Source: Parus major (lineage: Eukaryota; Chordata; Aves; Passeriformes; Paridae). From it: 64,000 bases of DNA. Positions within the stretch are counted from its first letter, which is position 1; each line of letters starts with the position of its first letter. The stretch is from NCBI RefSeq assembly GCF_001522545.3, contig NC_031776.1, positions 35,665,964-35,729,963 on the forward strand. Reading direction: 5' to 3'. The translations under genes and the position numbers were made by a program. The notes beneath the pieces are model-generated. The model had not been told where the DNA came from. It worked only from the letters and a program-made list of their open reading frames with translations, and made no database searches. Below are positions 59,457 through 64,000 of the stretch, piece by piece.

Positions 59457-62400
59457 AAGCTTCTCCAGGCTGAACATTCCCAACTCCCTCAGCCTTTCCT
59501 GGTGGGAGAGGTGCAGGAAGGTCCTTGTGGGTTCCCTCCTGCTCAGGAAGTTGTAACCAAACATGAAATTTTCTTGTAGCAGTTGATATTATTTAAGGAT
59601 TTGTCTTGCAGAGAACCAAACCAGGTTTGATTCTCCACGTTTTTATTGTTTTTACCCCTCTGCACCCCACGGCGCCGTGTCCCTCCTCACCAGCTGCAAT
59701 CACCCCTGGCTGTGCCATTGATTGTTTTGTACCAACTCCTCACATTTATTTCTCCCTCCCACCCACCTGCCAGGGCTGGGAACCTCAGTTCCTGAGCCAT
59801 TGTGAATTCCCCAGGGAATGCTGGAGTAGCCTTGACTCCCTTTCCTGACCAAGCCTGACTCAGAAATGCCCTGGTGCTTTGACAAATGATGCTTGGCTGC
59901 TGGCAAAGTATTGTTTGCTGTGGTTTGGGGGCAGAGAAACAAATATATCACTTAAAATTCCCAGGAGAGGAGGAGAAGGCCTTTGCTCACGTATTTCCAT
60001 GCCTCAGGATTTATTTTTCCCTGGCAGAACTTAGTGAACCCACCAAGGGCAAGCTCTGAAAAAGGATAACAATGAGATGTGGATTTCTGATACAGAGAAG
60101 TTTCTTTCCTCTTCTTCTTTTTACCAAAAGGCACACAGGGTAACTGAAGTCACATCAAATACTTTAAATGCGTTTTTGCTGGGTTATGTAACATATGAAA
60201 GGAGCAGAATTTGTCTTTCTGCATCAGAATTTGGTTCTTTGCGTTGACTGGAGCCAGCTGGGACAGCAGATCTGATCTGATCAAAGGCATTTTCCACTTC
60301 ATTTCCATACCTTATCATGTCTTCCTCAGCAGTAAAACCTGAAGGTTTGGTTTTTCCAGAGAGGGGTTTTATTCAGGGAATGGTCAGGCATTGATGTGCT
60401 GCAGGGAGAGGATGAGTGGTTGCCTTGCATCACTTATTAAATCACTTTTTTTTTTTTTCTTTTTTTTTTTGTTATTTCTTAAATAAAGCATTTTTAAAAA
60501 GTTGCATTGCATGGACATCCCATAGTAATTGATCACCTGGAGCTCTTGCTTTGTATTTCGGCTACTCTTGGGTTTTCAAACCTCAAACTCTCACCCCTTC
60601 CTTGCCAAAAAAGGCCTTTCAAGGAATCCCTTTAGGAATTGCAGCTGTGGCACGCTGATATCAGCATGTAGGATTTTATTTTTGGTTTTTAAGCCTCCAG
60701 GTGTTTCTCCATCACTGACTGCACCCCGGTGTGAACGGTGAGTGTGGAACTGAAGGATCCCTTTGGTTTTTGGGACTCCTGGAAACCTCGTGCTTGGAGC
60801 ACTGGGTGTTTTTGGGGGATCCTGCCTCCCCAAAAGCTGGGTGACAAAACGACTGGGATTGAAAGGAGCAGTGTTTTCCCTTCTTTTTCAAGAAGCCCAG
60901 GGCAAACAGCAGCTCCTCTGATGCCTTAATTGAATAAAAAACGCCCCAAGATTTAAACCATGGTTAAATCCTGCAGTGTGGCTCAGGTTTTAACCACGAG
61001 CCAGCAGCTGAAGCCAGAGCTGTGTAAAATCCCTGCAGGAATATCATGGGAGCAGAGGATCAGAAAGGATCAAGGCCACTTGGAGCTGGTTTTGAGGGTT
61101 CTTCTGCCGTGACAAAAACCTGTCCTGGGGTGTCCAACAGTGGAAAATGTCACTGGACACACAACTTGATTTATGAACGCCCTTTGTGTGCTGGGGAAGC
61201 ACAACCAGGGCCAATCCTGGGGTTTGGAGGCTCAGTGGATGCCTTGTGGACAGTGCAGAGGTGCCCAGCAGATGATTTTTGTGCCCAGCAGATGATTTTT
61301 GTGCCCAGCAGATGATTTTTGTGCCCAGCAGATGTTTTTTGGCAGCACAGAGGGAGGAGGAAGCGTTTCCTCACCTTTCTTTGCTTGGGGAAGCTCTGCT
61401 TTAATTCTGGGAGGAGAATTCAGGAATGAGGAGGCAAAATCAGGTTTGGGGTTGACCTCAGGGCCTGGGGATCTTGGAAAGGATGAACTGTAGGGTTGTT
61501 CCAGTTGGTTACCAGGTTATGTTTAATCCAAAAATCCAGGATATTTCAGATATTTCTCTCTGGGTAATCACTCAGACTTGTTGTACATAATATTGCTAAG
61601 TTGCTTTTTTTCTGATTTTATGAATGGTGTTAGTCCACCTGGCTACTTTCATTGTGGAATTCTCTGGATGCTTGATGATTTTTTTAAAAATAGATAATGT
61701 TACTTCTAGGGTTTGATGATTTTAGACCCATATCCCCATTTTCTCTAATATTGCCAAAAATGTGGTGTTGTCTCTGTGAGGATCAGAGAGTCCAATCTGT
61801 TGCTCTCTTCCCACAGAAAGTTTCCTTTGTTGTGTGTGGATAGAAACCAATTTTTCTCCTCAGTTAATACCCAGCTAAATGCAAAATACATCTTTATTAA
61901 AAATCTGTTTCTCTATGTGTCCTCTTGAGTAGTTTGACCACCACAGTGAAGCAATTACACGATAAACTCTTTCAAAAAGAACGTTTAATTGCAGGAGGAA
62001 TTTTTCCTTGCGTGCTTAGCTGCCAAAATAAAGGGAACTGAGATCTTCTTTGAATTGTCAGGGTTGTCTTAACTGGTTAAATCCATGTTTACGAGCTCGT
62101 CTGTGGTTAACCACCCCTAGATAAGATCATGGACTGTCTCCCTGTGAGTGTAACAGGTGAGGGTTGATGCTGCAATTCACATTTAAATCGCTTTGTGCTT
62201 TGATTTGATTTGATTTTTATTGATTTTATTTTCCCCTCTGTGGCTTTGAGAGGGATTTGGTGTTTATAAAGTGTTTTTATGAAGCCACTGTGGCTGGGGA
62301 GGGAATGGTTTGCCTTCCTGACACTGCCCCATTTTCCTGTGCTGCTTCCATTAAAAAAAAAGGCTGCAGTGGCTGAGGATAATGTGCTAAACCACATGTC

Positions 62401-64000
62401 TGGACACATGCGAGAGGTGAAACCTGAAACTTGGCACTTCAGACACTTTTTAAGTCAACACAGCTAAAAGCAGCCACAGCACAACTCTTGACTGTTCCTT
62501 AGTTATACAGAAAAGCAGAAAAAATCTCTTTCAAGCACTGCTTTCACCCCAGCTGTGACTGAAAGGCTTCTTTGGTTTTCTCTGGAGTTTATCAGGTGTT
62601 AAAAATACATATTATAATATAATATTATACATATTATAATATGTTGTACATATTATGATATTGGCTTTTTGTAAATATTAAAATGAATGTGATATGTATA
62701 AAGTGTTTATATTTAAATTATGTATAATTTAAATAATAAACAATAATAAAATAATATATATTATAATTTATTGTTATTTTATTTATATTTATTATATAAA
62801 TATAATAAATATAAATATATTTTATATAAATAAATACAGATATTTTATATATATTATATAAATATAATAAATGTTATATATATTTTATTTTATTTTATTA
62901 TTTTTATTTTTATTATATTTATAATTCAATTTTATTGTATTATATTTAATAAATATATATTTAAATATTATATTTTTATATTATAATAATAATTTAAATA
63001 TCTACTAAATATGTAGTAGAGTTCTGTTTTTAAGGGACAATCCTTTGTGCTCTCTTGGCTGAATGCAGAGACACCAGGCCATATCTGTAAATTTTACTTT
63101 ATTTTATATCCTAAATATATTTCTATTAAACTTTTAAATTATGTATAAAATATGCAAACCTGGTTTTTCACACCAGGTACAAGTGAGATTTGAGCTGGAG
63201 CATTTGGCCTTTGCCACCAGGGTCGTGTTTTATTGCCAGTTGTTTTACACCAGGAAATCACAGCGAGTGAATGTATGTCTGTGTCTACAGACTGAAGGAT
63301 TGTTTAAAATTTATATAGAAATTGAGCATAAAATCTGTTAAAAAAATGAATTACCAGCAGTCAGATTAGGCAGGCAGATGAGGACACCAGAGTGGAGCCC
63401 ATTGCAGGTTGTTCTGCAGAAGAAATCTGAAAAATAATAAAACTTTACAAGCGTGGGGTAAAGTTCTGATGTATTTCCATTTGAAACTGGCATTTAAATC
63501 AAGGATTTTGTTCTGAGCACCTGGAGGATTCGATTTTCCCCCCAAAAGAAGGCAGGAATAGGAATTGTGGTGTCTTTCATTTTCATCTCTCCACTTGCTT
63601 GTAGCTTTTTGATCTTTTCTTCGTGTACTTTGCCAGATAATTCGATTCAGGCTGTGCACAGGATTTACATTTCTTTGGTCAGCCTCAGCACCTGATTTCC
63701 AGACAGAGGAGGAACAGCTGGACTGGGATCTGTTCCATAATCCCTGGTTGGAAAATGCTCCCTCCCATGGGATGGGGATAATAGTGGGGTTGTTTTTATT
63801 TTTAAAGGTTCTGCCCCACTGAAAACTCGAGGTTGAGACCTGCAGAAAATTGACTTCTTTGGAGCTACTGAAGGAGGAGGTTCTGCTCTCCTGGCTGAAG
63901 CAAAATTCATTTATTTCTGTATTAATATGGGATAAATCAATCCAAAAAGCACAAATCTTTTGAGGAGCAGATGGAGGAGCTGGGAAGGGGCTGGAGAATT
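59457..64000 (+). repeat. Duplicated 4,544-bp block, copy 2
   Basis: Same content and orientation as 54813-59356, including the 20-bp repeat (61261-61339) and A/T block (62599-63019). It opens with the CR1 minus-strand piece (59457-59560) and ends on the same bases, GGGCTGGAGAATT, at the last position of the window. Confidence 0.97.

Noticed and set aside
58722..59564. 280-codon minus-strand frame
   Set aside because: It bridges the 100-N gap between the two copies of the duplicated block, so it is not a continuous sequence.
45593..64000. Coding exons of LYPD6B or LYPD6 downstream of the CpG island
   Set aside because: No signal peptide or Cys-rich LU-domain exon was seen. Only the CpG island and a donor support a neighbouring gene.

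Overview
The window is vertebrate nuclear DNA, most likely from a bird and probably a songbird. It has a many-exon gene with GT-AG introns, many short 5'-truncated CR1-type LINE pieces, A/T-rich simple repeats, several minisatellites and runs of N marking assembly gaps. There is no prokaryotic-style gene organisation.

The one confidently identified gene is KIF5C (neuronal kinesin-1 heavy chain) on the + strand. Twenty-two coding exons can be read, from 5148 to the stop codon at 38464-38466. Every junction has an AG acceptor and a GT donor, and the phases agree. The coding parts sum to 860 codons, which match residues 98-957 of a 957-residue KIF5C. The exons for residues 1-97, including the P-loop, lie upstream of the window or in the leading N run. 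The assignment rests on the tail (IAK motif followed by [23 protein letters not shown]), which separates KIF5C from KIF5A and KIF5B. The stop-codon exon is probably followed by a spliced, roughly 4 kb 3'UTR exon (41128 to about 45065) with several AATAAA signals and a CR1 piece inside it.

Layout: 1-253 gap; 254-5147 upstream KIF5C intron with a 41-bp minisatellite and two A/T-rich blocks; 5148-38466 KIF5C motor, neck, stalk and tail exons; 38467-41127 last intron; 41128-45065 3'UTR; about 45065-45600 CR1 pieces in opposite orientations; 46.7-47.1 kb a CpG island with a good splice donor at 47031, a candidate promoter and first exon for the next + strand gene (LYPD6B or LYPD6 would fit vertebrate synteny); 47160-47735 a 45-bp G/C-rich minisatellite; 48-54.8 kb CR1 pieces and an A/T-rich block with no recognisable gene.

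From 54813 to the end the sequence is one 4,544-bp block present twice (54813-59356 and 59457-64000), separated by exactly 100 N, with one mismatch seen. The window ends at the same base where copy 1 meets the gap. This is either a very recent tandem duplication or, more likely, an assembly artefact.

I found no new multi-gene system. The items most worth a second look are the terminal duplication, a roughly 190-bp tandem repeat that runs to within about 35 bp of a KIF5C tail exon, the minisatellite beside the CpG island, and the long pyrimidine tract before the neck-linker exon.
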